Assembly: GCA_020631735.1 (NCBI GenBank)
Contig: CM036223.1
Coordinates: 12,339,356-12,403,355 of the forward strand
Length of the DNA stretch: 64,000 nucleotides
DNA from: Saccharum officinarum
Lineage: Eukaryota > Streptophyta > Magnoliopsida > Poales > Poaceae
Direction: 5' to 3'
Under the pieces are notes generated by a model. That model worked only from the letters and a program-made list of their open reading frames with translations. It was not told the DNA's origin and searched no databases. Position numbers and translations under genes: made by a program. Position 1 is the stretch's first letter, and the number at the start of each line of letters is the position of its first letter. Below, in pieces: positions 36,701 to 50,500 of this stretch.

Positions 36701-36823
36701 CAGAAATGACTGCTCTCTATTTGAGAGGACAGATTTCTGGAACTTTAGGATTTCGACTAAGTAAACTTGAGAATCAAGTCTTGAGGTCTAAAAGTGAATT
36801 GTAGAGCATGTTATAAGCTTTCC
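36701..36823 (+). mobile_element. Fragment of a third long LTR, truncated by the gap
   Basis: It matches 20163-20286 inside the solo LTR at roughly 95% by eye (it shares GAGGACAGATTTCTGGAAC and ends AAGCTTTCC). It starts in the middle of the LTR, with no TG terminus or target duplication, right after satellite sequence ending CTGT, and runs into the N gap. It is either a truncated insertion or a misjoin at the contig end. Confidence 0.8.
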
Positions 36824-36923
36824 NNNNNNNNNNNNNNNNNNNNNNNNNNNNNNNNNNNNNNNNNNNNNNNNNNNNNNNNNNNNNNNNNNNNNNNNNNNNN
36901 NNNNNNNNNNNNNNNNNNNNNNN
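36824..36923. other. Assembly gap (100 N)
   Basis: Exactly 100 unknown bases, the usual placeholder for a gap of unknown size. It separates subfamilies A and B and hides their junction. Confidence 0.99.
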
Positions 36924-39900
36924 TACATTATCAGATACTCAACCATAGAGAACCTGAATTGGCAAAAGTGGACCACTAGAGATTTTTCTAAAAATCACTT
37001 ATCATAGGCACAAAGTAGCAATTGTTTTGGTAAAATCTTGCAATTTTATCGAAGATGTCTGGGTCCACCCGTGTTTCGAACGAGCAGCAATGGCACATAG
37101 GAAGTTAGGGTGGATAGGTTAGATGATGTCACTATCAATTATGTCACTTACCCAGGCCATTAATGTACGCCGGACGCCACGACACCGGGGACTGCTGACG
37201 CTGATTTCAGGGCAGATTGAAAACCATGAGAACTTTGCCTTTCGGATATGAAATTGAGCTAGATTTTTTTCATGGCTACATTATCAGATACCTCAGCATA
37301 GAGAACTAAATTGGCAAAAGTGGAAAGCTAGAGATTTTTCTAAAAATCACTTATCATAGGCCACAAAGTAGCAATTGTTTTGGTAAAATCTTGCAATTTT
37401 ATCGAAGATGTCTGGGTCCACCCGTGTTTCGAAACGAGCTGGGTAGGACAGGAATGGCACATAGGAAGTTAGGGTGGATAGGTTAGATGATGTCACTATC
37501 AATTATGTCACTTACCCAGGCCATTAATGTACGCGGATGCCACGACAACGGGGACTGCTGACGCTGATTTCAGGGCAGATTGAAAACCATGAGAACTTTG
37601 CCTTTCGGATATGAAATTGAGCTAGATTTTTTTCATGGCTACATTATCAGATACCTCACCATAGAGAACCTGAATTGGCAAAAGTGGACCCTAGAGATTT
37701 TTCTAAAAATCACTTATCATAGGCCACAAAGTAGCAATTATTTTGGTAAAATCTTGCAATTTTATCGAAGATGTCTGGGTCCACCCGTGTTTCGAAACGA
37801 GCTGGGTAGGACAGGAATGGCACATAGGAAGTTAGGGTGGATAGGTTAGATGATGTCACTATCAATTATGTCACTTACCCAGGCCATTAATGTACGCCGG
37901 ACGCCACGACACCGGGGACTGCTGACGCTGATTTCAGGGCAGATTGAAAACCATGAGAACTTTGCCTTTCGGATATGAAATTGAGCTAGATTTTTTTCAT
38001 GGCTACATTATCAGATACCTCACCATAGAGAACCTAATTGGCAAAAGTGGACCGCTAGAGATTTTTCTAAAAATCACTTATCATAGGCCACAAAGTAGCA
38101 ATTGTTTTGGTAAAATCTTGCAATTTTATCGAAGATGTCTGGTCCACCCGTGTTTCGAAACGAGCTGGGTAGGACAGGAATGGCACATAGGAAGTTAGGG
38201 TGGATAGGTTAGATGATGTCACTATCAATTATGTCACTTACCTAGGCCATTAATGTACGCTGACGCCACGACACGGGGACTGCTGACGCTGATTTCAGGG
38301 CAGATTGAAAACCATGAGAACTTTGCCTTTCGGATATGAAATTGAGCTAGATTTTTTTCATGGCTACATTATCAGATACCTCACCATAGAGAACCTGAAT
38401 TGGCAAAAGTGGACCCTAGAGATTTTTCTAAAAATCACTTATCATAGGCCACAAAGTAGCAATTATTTTGGTAAAATCTTGCAATTTTATCGAAGATGTC
38501 TGGGTCCACCCGTGTTTCGAAACGAGCTGGGTAGGACAGGAATGGCACATAGGAAGTTAGGGTGGATAGGTTAGATGATGTCACTATCAATTATGTCACT
38601 TACCAGGCCATTAATGTACGCTGGACGCCACGACACCGGGGACTGCTGACGCTGATTTCAGGGCAGATTGAAAACCATGAGAAACTTTGCCTTTTGGATA
38701 TGAAATCGAGCTAGATTTTTTTCATGGCTACAAAATTAGATACCTCACCATAGAGAACCTGAATTGGCAAAGTGGACCCCTAGAGATTTTTCTAAAAATC
38801 ACTTATCATAGGCCACAAAGTAGCAATTATTTTGGTAAAATCTTGCAATTTTATCGAAGATGTCTGGGTCCACCCGTGTTTCGAAACGAGCTGGGTAGGA
38901 CAGCAATGGCACATAGGAAGTTAGGGTGGATAGGTTAGATGATGTCACTATCAATTATGTCACTTACCCAGGCCATTAATGTACGCCGGACGCCACGACA
39001 CCGGGGACTGCTGACGCTGATTTCAGGGCAGATTGAAAACCATGAGAACTTTGCCTTTCGGATATGAAATTGAGCTAGATTTTTTTCATGGCTACATTAT
39101 CAGATACCTCACCATAGAGAACCTGAATTGGCAAAAGTGGACCGCTAGAGATTTTTCTAAAAATCACTTATCATAGGCCACAAAGTAGCAATTGTTTTGG
39201 TAAAATCTTGCAATTTTATCGAAGATGTCTGGGTCCACCCGTGTTTCGAAACGAGCTGGGTAGGACAGCAATGGCACATAGGAAGTTAGGGTGGATAGGT
39301 TAGATGATGTCACTATCAATTATGTCACTTACCCAGGCCATTAATGTACGCCGGACGCCATGACACCGGGGACTGCTGACGCTGATTTCAGGGCAGATTA
39401 AAAACCATGAGAACTTTGCCTTTCGGATATGAAATTGAGCTAGATTTTTTTCATGGCTACATTATCAGATACCTCACCATAGAGAACCTGAATTGGCAAA
39501 AGTGGACCGCTAGAGATTTTTTCTAAAAATCACTTATCATAGGCCACAAAGTAGCAATTGTTTTGGTAAAATCTTGCAATTTTATCGAAGATGTCTGGGT
39601 CCACCTGTGTTTCGAAACGAGCTGGGTAGGACAGGAATGGCACATAGGAAGTTAGGGTGGATAGGTTAGATGATGTCACTATCAATTATGTCACTTACCA
39701 GGCCATTAATGTACGCGGATGCCATGACACCGGGACTGCTGACGCTGATTTCAGGGCAGATTGAAAAGCATGAGAACTTTGCCTTTCGGATATGAAATTG
39801 AGCTAGATTTTTTTCATGGCTACATTATCAGATACCTCACCATAGAGAACCTGAATTGGCAAAAGTGGACCACTAGAGATTTTTCTAAAAATCACTTATC

Positions 39901-42000
39901 ATAGGCCACAAAGTAGCAATTATTTTGGTAAAATCTTGCAATTTTATCGAAGATGTCTGGGTCCACCCGTGTTTCGAAACGAGCTGGGTAGGATAGCAAT
40001 GGCACATAGGAAGTTAGGGTGGATAGGTTAGATGATGTCACTATCAATTATGTCACTTACCCTAGGCCATTAATGTACGCCGGACGCCACGACACCGGGG
40101 ACTGCTGACGCTGATTTCAGGGCAGATTGAAAACCATGAGAACTTTGCCTTTCGGATATGAAATTGAGCTAGATTTTTTTCATGGCTACATTATCATATA
40201 CCTCACCATAGAGAACCTGAATTGGCAAAAGTGGACCGCTAGAGATTTTTCTAAAAATCACTTATCATAGGCCACAAAGTAGCAATTGTTTTGGTAAAAT
40301 CTTGCAATTTTATCGAAGATGTCTGGGTCCACCCGTGTTTCGAAACGAGCTAGGTAGGACAGCAATGGCACATAGGAAGTTAGGGTGGATAGGTTAGATG
40401 ATGTCACTATCAATTATGTCACTTACCTAGGCCATTAATGTACGCCGGACGCCACGACATCGGGGACTGCTGACGCTGATTTCAGGGCAGATTGAAAACC
40501 ATGAGAACTTTGCCTTTCGGATATGAAATTGAGCTAGATTTTTTTCATGTCTACATTATCAGATACCTCACCATAGAGAACCTGAATTGGCAAAAGTGGA
40601 CCCTAGAGATTTTTCTAAAAATCACTTATCATAGGCCACAAAGTAGCAATTGTTTTGGTAAAATCTTGCAATTTTATCGAAGATGTCTGGGTCCACCCGT
40701 GTTTCGAAATGAGCTGGGTAGGACAGCAATGGCACATAGGAAGTTAGGGTGGATAGGTTAGATGATGTCACTATCAATTATGTCACTTAACTAGGCCATT
40801 AATGTATGCCGGACGCCACGACACCGGGGACTGCTGACGCTGATTTCAGGGCAGATTGAAAACCATGAGAACTTTGCCTTTCGGATATGAAATTGAGCTA
40901 GATTTTTTTCATGGCTACATTATCAGATACCTCACCATAGAGAACCTGAATTGGCAAAAGTGGACCACTAGAGATTTTTCTAAAAATCACTTATCATAGG
41001 CCACAAAGTAGCAATTGTTTTGGTAAAATCTTGCAATTTTATCGAAGATGTCTGGGTCCAGCCGTGTTTCGAAACGAGCTGGGTAGGACAGCAATGGCAC
41101 ATAGGAAGTTAAGGTGGATAGGTTAGATGATGTCACTATCAATTATGTCACTTACCCAGGCCATTAATGTACGCCGGACGCCAAGACACCAGGGACTGCT
41201 GACGCTAATTTCAGGGCAGATTGAAAACCATGAGAACTTTGCCTTTCAGATATGAAATTGAGCTAGATTTTTTTCATGGCTACATTATCAGATACCTCAC
41301 CATAGAGAACCTGAATTAGGAAAAGTGGGCCCCAAGAGATTTTTCTAAAAATCACTTATCATAGGCCACCAGGTAGCAATTATTTTGGTAAAATCTTGCA
41401 ATTTTATCGAAGATGTCTGGGTCCACCCGTGTTTCGAAACGAGCTGGGTAGGATAGGAATGACACATAGGAAGTTAGGGTGGATAGGTTAGATGATGTCA
41501 CTATCAATTATGTCACTTACCTGGGCCATTAATGTACGCTGGACGCCACGACACCGGGGACTGCTGACGCTGATTTCAGGGTAGATTGAAAACCATGAGA
41601 AATTTGCCTTTTGGATATGAAATCGAGCTAGATTTTTTTCATGGCTACAAAATTAGATACCTCACCATAGAGAACCTGAATTAGGAAAAGTGGGCCCCAA
41701 GAGATTTTTCTAAAAATCACTTATCATAGGCCACCAGGTAGCAATTATTTTGGTAAAATCTTGCAATTTTATCGAAGATGTCTGGGTCCACCCGTGTTTC
41801 GAAACGAGCTGGGTAGGATAGGAATGACACATAGGAAGTTAGGGTGGATAGGTTAGATGATGTCACTATCAATTATGTCACTTACCCAGACCATTAATGT
41901 ACGCTGGATGCCACGACATCGGGGACTGCTGACGCTGATTTCAGGGCAGATTGAAAACCATGAGAACTTTGCCTTTCTGATATGAAATCGAGCTAGATTT
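36924..42000. repeat. Satellite B, homogeneous monomeric block
   Basis: About 14 near-identical monomers of about 364 bp. Typical words are TTATCAGATACCTCACCATAG, GGCCACAAAGTAGCAATT, TTTCGAAACGAGCTGGG and GGGGACTGCTGACGCTG. B shares with A the words GGCAAAAGTGG, ATTTTTCTAAAAAT, GATGTCTGGGTCCACC and GAACTTTGCCTT, so they are subfamilies of one satellite. An 89-codon frame beginning TTG recurs (37580-37849 and 38305-38574 encode the same peptide); it is a passive reading frame of the monomer. Many single-base deletions near the gap (for example near 38030, 38140 and 38275) break that frame in neighbouring copies. Confidence 0.93.
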
Positions 42001-45000
42001 TTTTCATGGCTATAGAATTAGATACCTCACCATAGAGAACCTGAATTGGCAGAAGTGGACCCATAGAGATTTTTCTAAAAATCACTTATCATAGGCCACA
42101 AAGTAGCAATTATTTTGGTAAAATCTTGCAATTTTATCGAAGATGTCTGGGTCCACCCGTGTTTCGAAACGAGCTGGGTAGGATAGGAATGACACATAGG
42201 AAGTTAGGGTGGATAGGTTAGATGATGTCACTATCAATTATGTCACTTACCTAGGCCATTAATGTACACCGGATGCCATGACACCGGGGACTGCTGACGC
42301 TGATTTCAGGGCAGATTGAAAACCATGAGAACTTTGCCTTTCGGATATGAAATTGAGCTAGATTTTTTCATGGCTACATTATCAGATACCTCACCATAGA
42401 GAACCTAAATTGGGAAAAGTGGACTCCTAGCGATTTTTCTAAAATCACTTATCATAGGCCACAAAGTAGCAATTGTTTTGGTAAAATCTTGCAATTTAAT
42501 CGAAGATGTCTGCGTCCACCCGTGTTTCAAAACGAGCTGGGTAGGATAGGAATGGCACTTAGCAAGTTAGGGTGGATAGGTTAGATGATGTCACTATCAA
42601 TTATGTCACTTACCTAGGCCATTAATGTACGCTAGACGCCACGACAACGGGGACTCCGACGTTCATTTCAGGGCTGATTAAAAACCATGAGAACTTTGCC
42701 TTCCGGATATGGAATTGAGCTAGATTTTTTTTCACAAATGCAGAATCACATGCCTCACCCTAGATAACCTAAATTGACAAAAGAGAATCACTGGAGATTT
42801 TTCTAAAAGTCATTTATCATTGGCCATAAAGTAGCATTTATTTTGGTGAAATCTTACAATTCCGTCGAAGATATCTGGGTCCACTCGTGTTTTCGAAACG
42901 AGCTGGGTAGGACAGGAATGGCACATAGGAAGTTAGAGTGGATAGATTAGATGATGTCACTTTCAATTATGTCACTTACCCAGACCATTAATGTACGTTG
43001 GATGCCACGACATCGGGGACTGCTGACGCTGATTTCAGGGCAGATTGAAAACCATGAGAACTTTGCCTTTCGGATATGAAATCGAGCTAGATTTTTTTCA
43101 TGGCTACAGAATTAGATACCTCACCATAGAGAACCTGAATTGGCAGAAGTGGACCCATAGAGATTTTTCTAAAAATCACTTATCATAGGCAACAAAGTAG
43201 CAATTATTTTGGTAAAATCTTGCAATTTTATCGAAGATGTCTGGGTCCACCCGTGTTTCGAAACGAGCTGGGTAGGATAGGAATGACACATAGGAAGTTA
43301 GGGTGGATAGGTTAGATGATGTCACTATCAATTATGTCACTTACCCAGGCCATTAATGTATGCCGGATGCCATGACACCGGGGACTGCTGACGCTGATTT
43401 CAGGGCAGATTGAAAACCATGAGAACTTTGCCTTTCGGATATGAAATTGAGCTAGATTTTTTCATGGCTACATTATCAGATACCTCACCATAGAGAACCT
43501 GAATTGGGAAAAGTGGACCCCTAGCGATTTTTCTAAAAATTACTTATCATAGGCCACAAAGTAGCAATTGTTTTGGTAAAATCTTGCAATTTTATCGAAG
43601 ATATCTGCGTCCACCCGTGTTTCGAAACGAGCTGGGTAGGATAGGAATGGCACTTAGCAAGTTAGGGTGGATAGGTTAGATGATGTCACTATCAATTATG
43701 TCACTTACCCAGGCCATTAATGTACGCTGGATGCCATGACAACGGGGACTCCGACGTTCATTTCAGGGCTGATTAAAAACAATGAGAACTTTGCCTTTCG
43801 GATATTGAATTGAGCTAGTTTTTTTTCACAAATGCAGAATCACATGCCTCACCCTAGATAACCTAAATTGACAAAAGAGAATCACTGGAGATTTTTCTAA
43901 AAGTCATTTATCATTGGCCATAAAGTAGCATTTATTTTGGTGAAATCTTACAATTCCATCGAAGATGTCTGGGTCCACTCGTGTTTTCGAAACGAGCTGG
44001 GTAGGACAGGAATGGCACATAGGAAGTTAGAGTGGATAGATTAGATGATGTCACTATCAATTATGTCACTTACCCAGACCATTAATGTACGCTGGATGTC
44101 ACGACATCAGGGACTGCTGACGCTGATTTCAGGGCAGATTGAAAACCATGAGAACTTTGCCTTTCGGATATGAAATCGAGCTAGATTTTTTTCATGGCTA
44201 CAGAATTAGATACCTCACCATAGAGAACCTGAATTGGCAGAAGTGGACCCATAGAGATTTTTCTAAAAATCACTTATCATAGGCCACAAAGTAGCAATTA
44301 TTTTGGTAAAATCTTGCAATTTTATCGAAGATGTCTGGGTCCACCCGTGTTTCGAAACGAGCTAGGTAGGATAGGAATGACACATAGGAAGTTAGGGTGG
44401 ATAGGTTAGATGATGTCACTATCAATTATGTCACTTACCCAGGCCATTAATGTACGCCGGATGCCATGACACCGGGGACTGCTGACGCTGATTTCAGGGC
44501 AGATTGAAAACCATGAGAACTTTGCCTTTCGGATATGAAATTGAGCTAGATTTTTTCATGGCTACATTATCAGATACCTCACCATAGAGAACCTGAATTG
44601 GGAAAAGTGGACCCCTAGCGATTTTTCTAAAAATCACTTATCATAGGCCACAAAGTAGCAATTGTTTTGGTAAAATCTTGCAATTTAATCGAAGATGTCT
44701 GCGTCCACCCGTGTTTCGAAACGAGCTGGGTAGGATAGGAATGGCACTTAGCAAGTTAGGGTGGATAGGTTAGATGATGTCACTATCAATTATGTCACTT
44801 ACCCAGGCCATTAATGTACGCTGGATGCCACGACAACGGGGACTCCGACGTTCATTTCAGGGCTGATTAAAAACCATGAGAACTTTGCCTTCCGGATATG
44901 GAATTGAGCTAGATTTTTTTTCACAAATGCAGAATCACATGCCTCACCCTAGATAACCTAAATTGACAAAAGAGAATCACTGGAGATTTTTCTAAAAGTC

Positions 45001-47521
45001 ATTTATCATTGGCCATAAAATAGCATTTATTTTGGTGAAATCTTACAATTCCGTCGAAGATGTCTGGGTCCACTCGTGTTTTCGAAACGAGCTGGGTAGG
45101 ACAGGAATGGCACATAGGAAGTTAGAGTGGATAGATTAGATGATGTCACTATCAATTATGTCACTTACCCAGACCATTAATGTACGTTGGATGCCACGAC
45201 ATCGGGGACTGCTGACGCTGATTTCAGGGCAGATTGAAAACCATGAGAACTTTGCCTTTCGGATATGAAATCGAGCTAGATTTTTTTTCATGGCTATAGA
45301 ATTAGATACCTCACCATAGAGAACCTGAATTGGCAGAAGTGGACCCATAGAGATTTTTCTAAAAATCACTTATCATAGGCAACAAAGTAGCAATTATTTT
45401 GGTAAAATCTTGCAATTTTATCGAAGATGTCTGGGTCCACCCGTGTTTCGAAACGAGCTGGGTAGGATAGGAATGACACATAGGAAGTTAGGGTGGATAG
45501 GTTAGATGATGTCACTATCAATTATGTCACTTACCCAGGCCATTAATGTATGCCGGATGCCATGACACCGGGGACTGCTGACGCTGATTTCAGGGCAGAT
45601 TGAAAACCATGAGAACTTTGCCTTTCGGATATGAAATTGAGCTAGATTTTTTCATGGCTACATTATCAGATACCTCACCATAGAGAACCTGAATTGGGAA
45701 AAGTGGACCCCTAGCGATTTTTCTAAAAATCACTTATCATAGGCCACAAAGTAGCAATTGTTTTGGTAAAATCTTGCAATTTTATCGAAGATGTCTGCGT
45801 CCACCCGTGTTTCGAAACGAGCTGGGTAGGATAGGAATGGCACTTAGCAAGTTAGGGTGGATAGGTTAGATGATGTCACTATCAATTATGTCACTTACCC
45901 AGGCCATTAATGTACGCTGGACGCCATGACAACGGGGACTCCGACGTTCATTTCAGGGCTGATTAAAAACAATGAGAACTTTGCCTTTCGGATATTGAAT
46001 TGAGCTAGTTTTTTTTCACAAATGCAGAATCACATGCCTCACCCTAGATAACCTAAATTGACAAAAGAGAATCACTGGAGATTTTTCTAAAAGTCATTTA
46101 TCATTGGCCATAAAGTAGCATTTATTTTGGTGAAATCTTACAATTCCATCGAAGATGTCTGGGTCCACTCGTGTTTTCGAAACGAGCTGGGTAGGACAGG
46201 AATGGCACATAGGAAGTTAGAGTGGATAGATTAGATGATGTCACTATCAATTATGTCACTTACCCAGACCATTAATGTACGCTGGATGTCACGACATCAG
46301 GGACTGCTGACGCTGATTTCAGGGCAGATTGAAAACCATGAGAACTTTGCCTTTCGGATATGAAATCGAGCTAGATTTTTTTCATGGCTACAGAATTAGA
46401 TACCTCACCATAGAGAACCTGAATTGGCAGAAGTGGACCCATAGAGATTTTTCTAAAAATCACTTATCATAGGCCACAAAGTAGCAATTATTTTGGTAAA
46501 ATCTTGCAATTTTATCGAAGATGTCTGGGTCCACCCGTGTTTCAAAACGAGCTAGGTAGGATAGGAATGACACATAGGAAGTTAGGGTGGATAGGTTAGA
46601 TGATGTCACTATCAATTATGTCACTTACCCAGGCCATTAATGTACGCCGGATGCCATGACACCGGGGACTGCTGACGCTGATTTCAGGGCAGATTGAAAA
46701 CCATGAGAACTTTGCCTTTCGGATATGAAATTGAGCTAGATTTTTTCATGGCTACATTATCAGATACCTCACCATAGAGAACCTGAATTGGGAAAAGTGG
46801 ACCCCTAGCAATTTTTCTAAAAATCACTTATCATAGGCCACAAAGTAGCAATTGTTTTGGTAAAATCTTGCAATTTAATCGAAGATGTCTGCGTCCACCC
46901 GTGTTTCGAAACGAGCTGGGTAGGATAGGAATGGCACTTAGCAAGTTAGGGTGGATAGGTTAGATGATGTCACTATCAATTATGTCACTTACCCAGGCCA
47001 TTAATGTACGCTGGATGCCACGACAACGGGGACTCCGACGTTCATTTCAGGGCTGATTAAAAACCATGAGAACTTTGCCTTCCGGATATAGAATTGAGCT
47101 AGATTTTTTTTCACAAATGCAGAATCACATGCCTCACCCTAGATAACCTAAATTGACAAAAGAGAATCACTAGAGATTTTTCTAAAAGTCATTTATCATT
47201 GGCCATAAAGTAGCATTTATTTTGGTGAAATCTTACAATTCCGTCGAAGATGTCTGGGTCCACTCGTGTTTTTGAAACGAGCTGGGTAGGACAGGAATGG
47301 CACATAGGAAGTTAGAGTGGATAGATTAGATGATGTCACTATCAATTATGTCACTTACCCAGACCATTAATGTACCCTGGATGCCACGACATCGGGGACT
47401 GCTAACGCTGATTTTAGGCCAGATTGAAAACCATGAGAACTTTGCCTTTCGGATATGAAATCGAGCTAGATTTTTTTCATGGCTACAGAATTAGATACCT
47501 CACCATAGAGAACCTGAATTG
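42001..47521. repeat. Satellite B, 3-mer HOR (1.09 kb, five copies) forming a 2.19-kb 6-mer
   Basis: The variant GGCAGAAGTGG marks the first monomer of each unit. Its GCAGAAG falls at 42049, 43143, 44237, 45333, 46427 and 47522, giving spacings of 1094, 1094, 1096, 1094 and 1095. Each unit is B1-B2-X, where B2 carries GGGAAAAGTGG and CTAGCGATT (some copies vary) and X is the diverged monomer. Private variants such as ATTAAAAACAATGAG (43772 and 45962) and CACGACATCAGGG recur at 2190 bp, so two 3-mers were duplicated together. Confidence 0.92.
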
Positions 47522-50500
47522 GCAGAAGTGAACCCATAGATATTTTTCTAAAAATCACTTATCATAGGCCACAAAGTAGCAATTATTTTGGTAAAATCTT
47601 GCAATTTTATCGAAGATGTCTGGGTCCACCCGTGCTTCGAAATGAGCTAGGTAGGACAGGAATAACACATAGGAAGTTAGGGTGGATAGGTTAGATGATG
47701 TCACTATCAATTATGTCACTTACCTAGGCCATTAATGTACGCCGGACGCCACGACACTGGGGACTGCTGACGCTGATTTCAGGGCAGATTGAAAACCATG
47801 AGAACTTTGCCTTTCGGATATGAAATTGAGCTAGATTTTTTTCATGGCTACATTATCAGATACCTCACCATAGAGAACCTAAATTGGCAAAAGTGGACCC
47901 CTAGAGATTTTTCTAAAAATCACTTATCATAGGCCACAAAGTAGCAATTGTTTTGGTAAAATCTTGCAATTTTATCGAAGATGTCTAGGTCCACCCGTGT
48001 TTCGAAACGAGCTGGGTAGGATAGGAATGGCACATAGGAAGTTAGGGTGGATAGGTTAGATGATTTCACTATCAATTATGTCACTTACCCAGGCCATTAA
48101 TGTATGTTGGACGCCACGACACCGGGGACTGCTGACGCTGATTTCAGGGCAGATTGAAAACCATGAGATCTTTGCCTTTTGGATATGAAATCGAGCTAGA
48201 TTTTTTTCATGGCTTCATTATTAGATACCTCACCATAGAGAAACTGAATTGGCAAAAGTGGACCCTAGAGATTTTTCTAAAAATCACTTATCATAGGCCA
48301 CAAACTAGCAATTGTTTTGGTAAAATCTTGCAATTTTATCGAAGATGTCTGGGTCCACCCGTGTTTCGAAACGAGCTGGGTAGGACAGGAATGGCACATA
48401 GAAAGTTAGGGTGGATAGGTTAGATGATGTCACTATCAATTATGTCACTTACCCAGGCCATTAATGTACGCTGGACGCCATGACAACGGGGACTGTCGAC
48501 GTTCATTTCAGGGCTAATTAAAAACCATGAGAACTTTGCCTTCTGGATATGGAATCGAGCTAGATTTTTTTTTTCACAGCTGCAGAATCACATGCCTCAC
48601 CCAAGATAACCTAAATTGATAAAAGAGAATCACTGGAGATTTTTCTAAAAGTCATTTATCGTTAGCCATAAAGTAGCATTTATTTTGGTGAAATCTTACA
48701 ATTCCGTCAAAAATGTCTGGGTCCACTCGTGTTTCAAAACGAGCTGGGTAGGATAGGAATGGCACATAGGAAGTTAGAGTGGATAGATTAGATGATGTCA
48801 CTATCAATTATGTCACTTACCTAGGCCATTAATGTATGCTGGATGCCACGACATCGGGGACTGCTGACGCTGATTTCAGGGCAGATTGAAAACCATGAGA
48901 GCTTTGCCTTTCGGATATGAAGTCGAGCTAAATTTTTTTCATGGCTATAGAATTAGATACCTCACCATAGAGAACCTGAATTGGCAAAAGTGGATCCCTA
49001 GAGAATTTTCTAAAAATCACTTATCATAGGCCACAAAGTAGCAATTATTTTGGTAAAATCTTGCAATTTTATCGAAGATGTCTAGGTCCACCCGTGTTTC
49101 GAAACGAGCTGGGTAGGACAGTAATGGCACATAGGAAGTTAGGGTGGATAGGTTAGATGATGTCACTATCAATTATGTCACTTACCCAGGCCATTAATCT
49201 ACACTGGACGCCACGACACCGGGGACTGCTCACGCTGATTTCAGGGTAGATTGAAAACCATGAAAACTTTGCCTTTTGGATATGAAATTGAGCTAGATTT
49301 TTTTCATGGCTACATTATCAGATACCTCACCATAGAGAACCTGAATTGGCAAAAGTGGACCCCTAGAGATTTTTCTAAAAATCACATATCATAGGCCACA
49401 AAGTAGCAATTGTTTTGGTAAAATCTTGCAATTTATCAAAGAAGTCTGGGTCCACCCGTGTTTCGAAACGAGCTGGGTAGGACAGGAATGGCACATTGGA
49501 AGTTAGGGTGGATAGGTTAGATGATGTCACTATCAGTTATGTCACTTACCTAGGCTATTAATGTACGCTGGACGCCACGACACCGGGGACTGCTGACGCT
49601 GATTTCAGGGCAGATTGAAAACCATGAGAACTTTGCCTTTTGGATATGAAATTGAGCTAGATTTTTTTCATGGCTACAAAATTAGATACCTCACCATGGA
49701 GAACGTGAATTGGGAAAAGTGGACCCCAAGAGATTTTTCTAAAAATCACTTATCATAGGCCACAAAGTAGCAATTGTTTTGGTAAAATCTTGCAATTTTA
49801 TCGAAGATGTCTAGGTCCACCCGTGTTTTGAAACGAGCTGGGTAGGACAGGAATGGCACATAGGAAGTTAGGGTGGATAGGTTAGATGATGTCACTATCA
49901 ATTATGTCACTTACCCAGGCCATTAATGTACACTGGACGCCACGACACCGGGGACTGCTGACGCTGATTTCAGGGCAGATTGAAAACCATGAAAACTTTG
50001 CCTTTTGGATATGAAATCGAGCTAGATTTTTTTCATGGCTACAATATCAGATACCTCACCATAGAGAACCTAAATTGGCAAAAGTGGACCCCTAGAGATT
50101 TTTCTAAAAATCACTTATCATAGGCCACAAAGTAGCAATTGTTTTGGTAAAATCTTGCAATTTTATCGAAGATTTCTGCGTCCACCTGTATTTCGAAACG
50201 AGCTGGGTAGGATAGGAATGGCACTTAGCAAGTTAGGGTGGATAGGTTAGATGATGTCACTATCAATTATGTCACTTACCCAGGCCATTAATGTACGCTA
50301 GACGCCACGACAACGGGGACTCCGATGTTCATTTCAGGGCTGATTAAAAACCATGAGAACTTTGCCTTCCGTATATGGAATTGAGCTAGATTTTTTTCAC
50401 AAATGCAGAATCACATGCCTCACCCTAGATAACCTAAATTGACAAAAGAGAATCACTGGAGATTTTTTTGGTGAAATCTTACAATTCCGTCGAGGATGTC

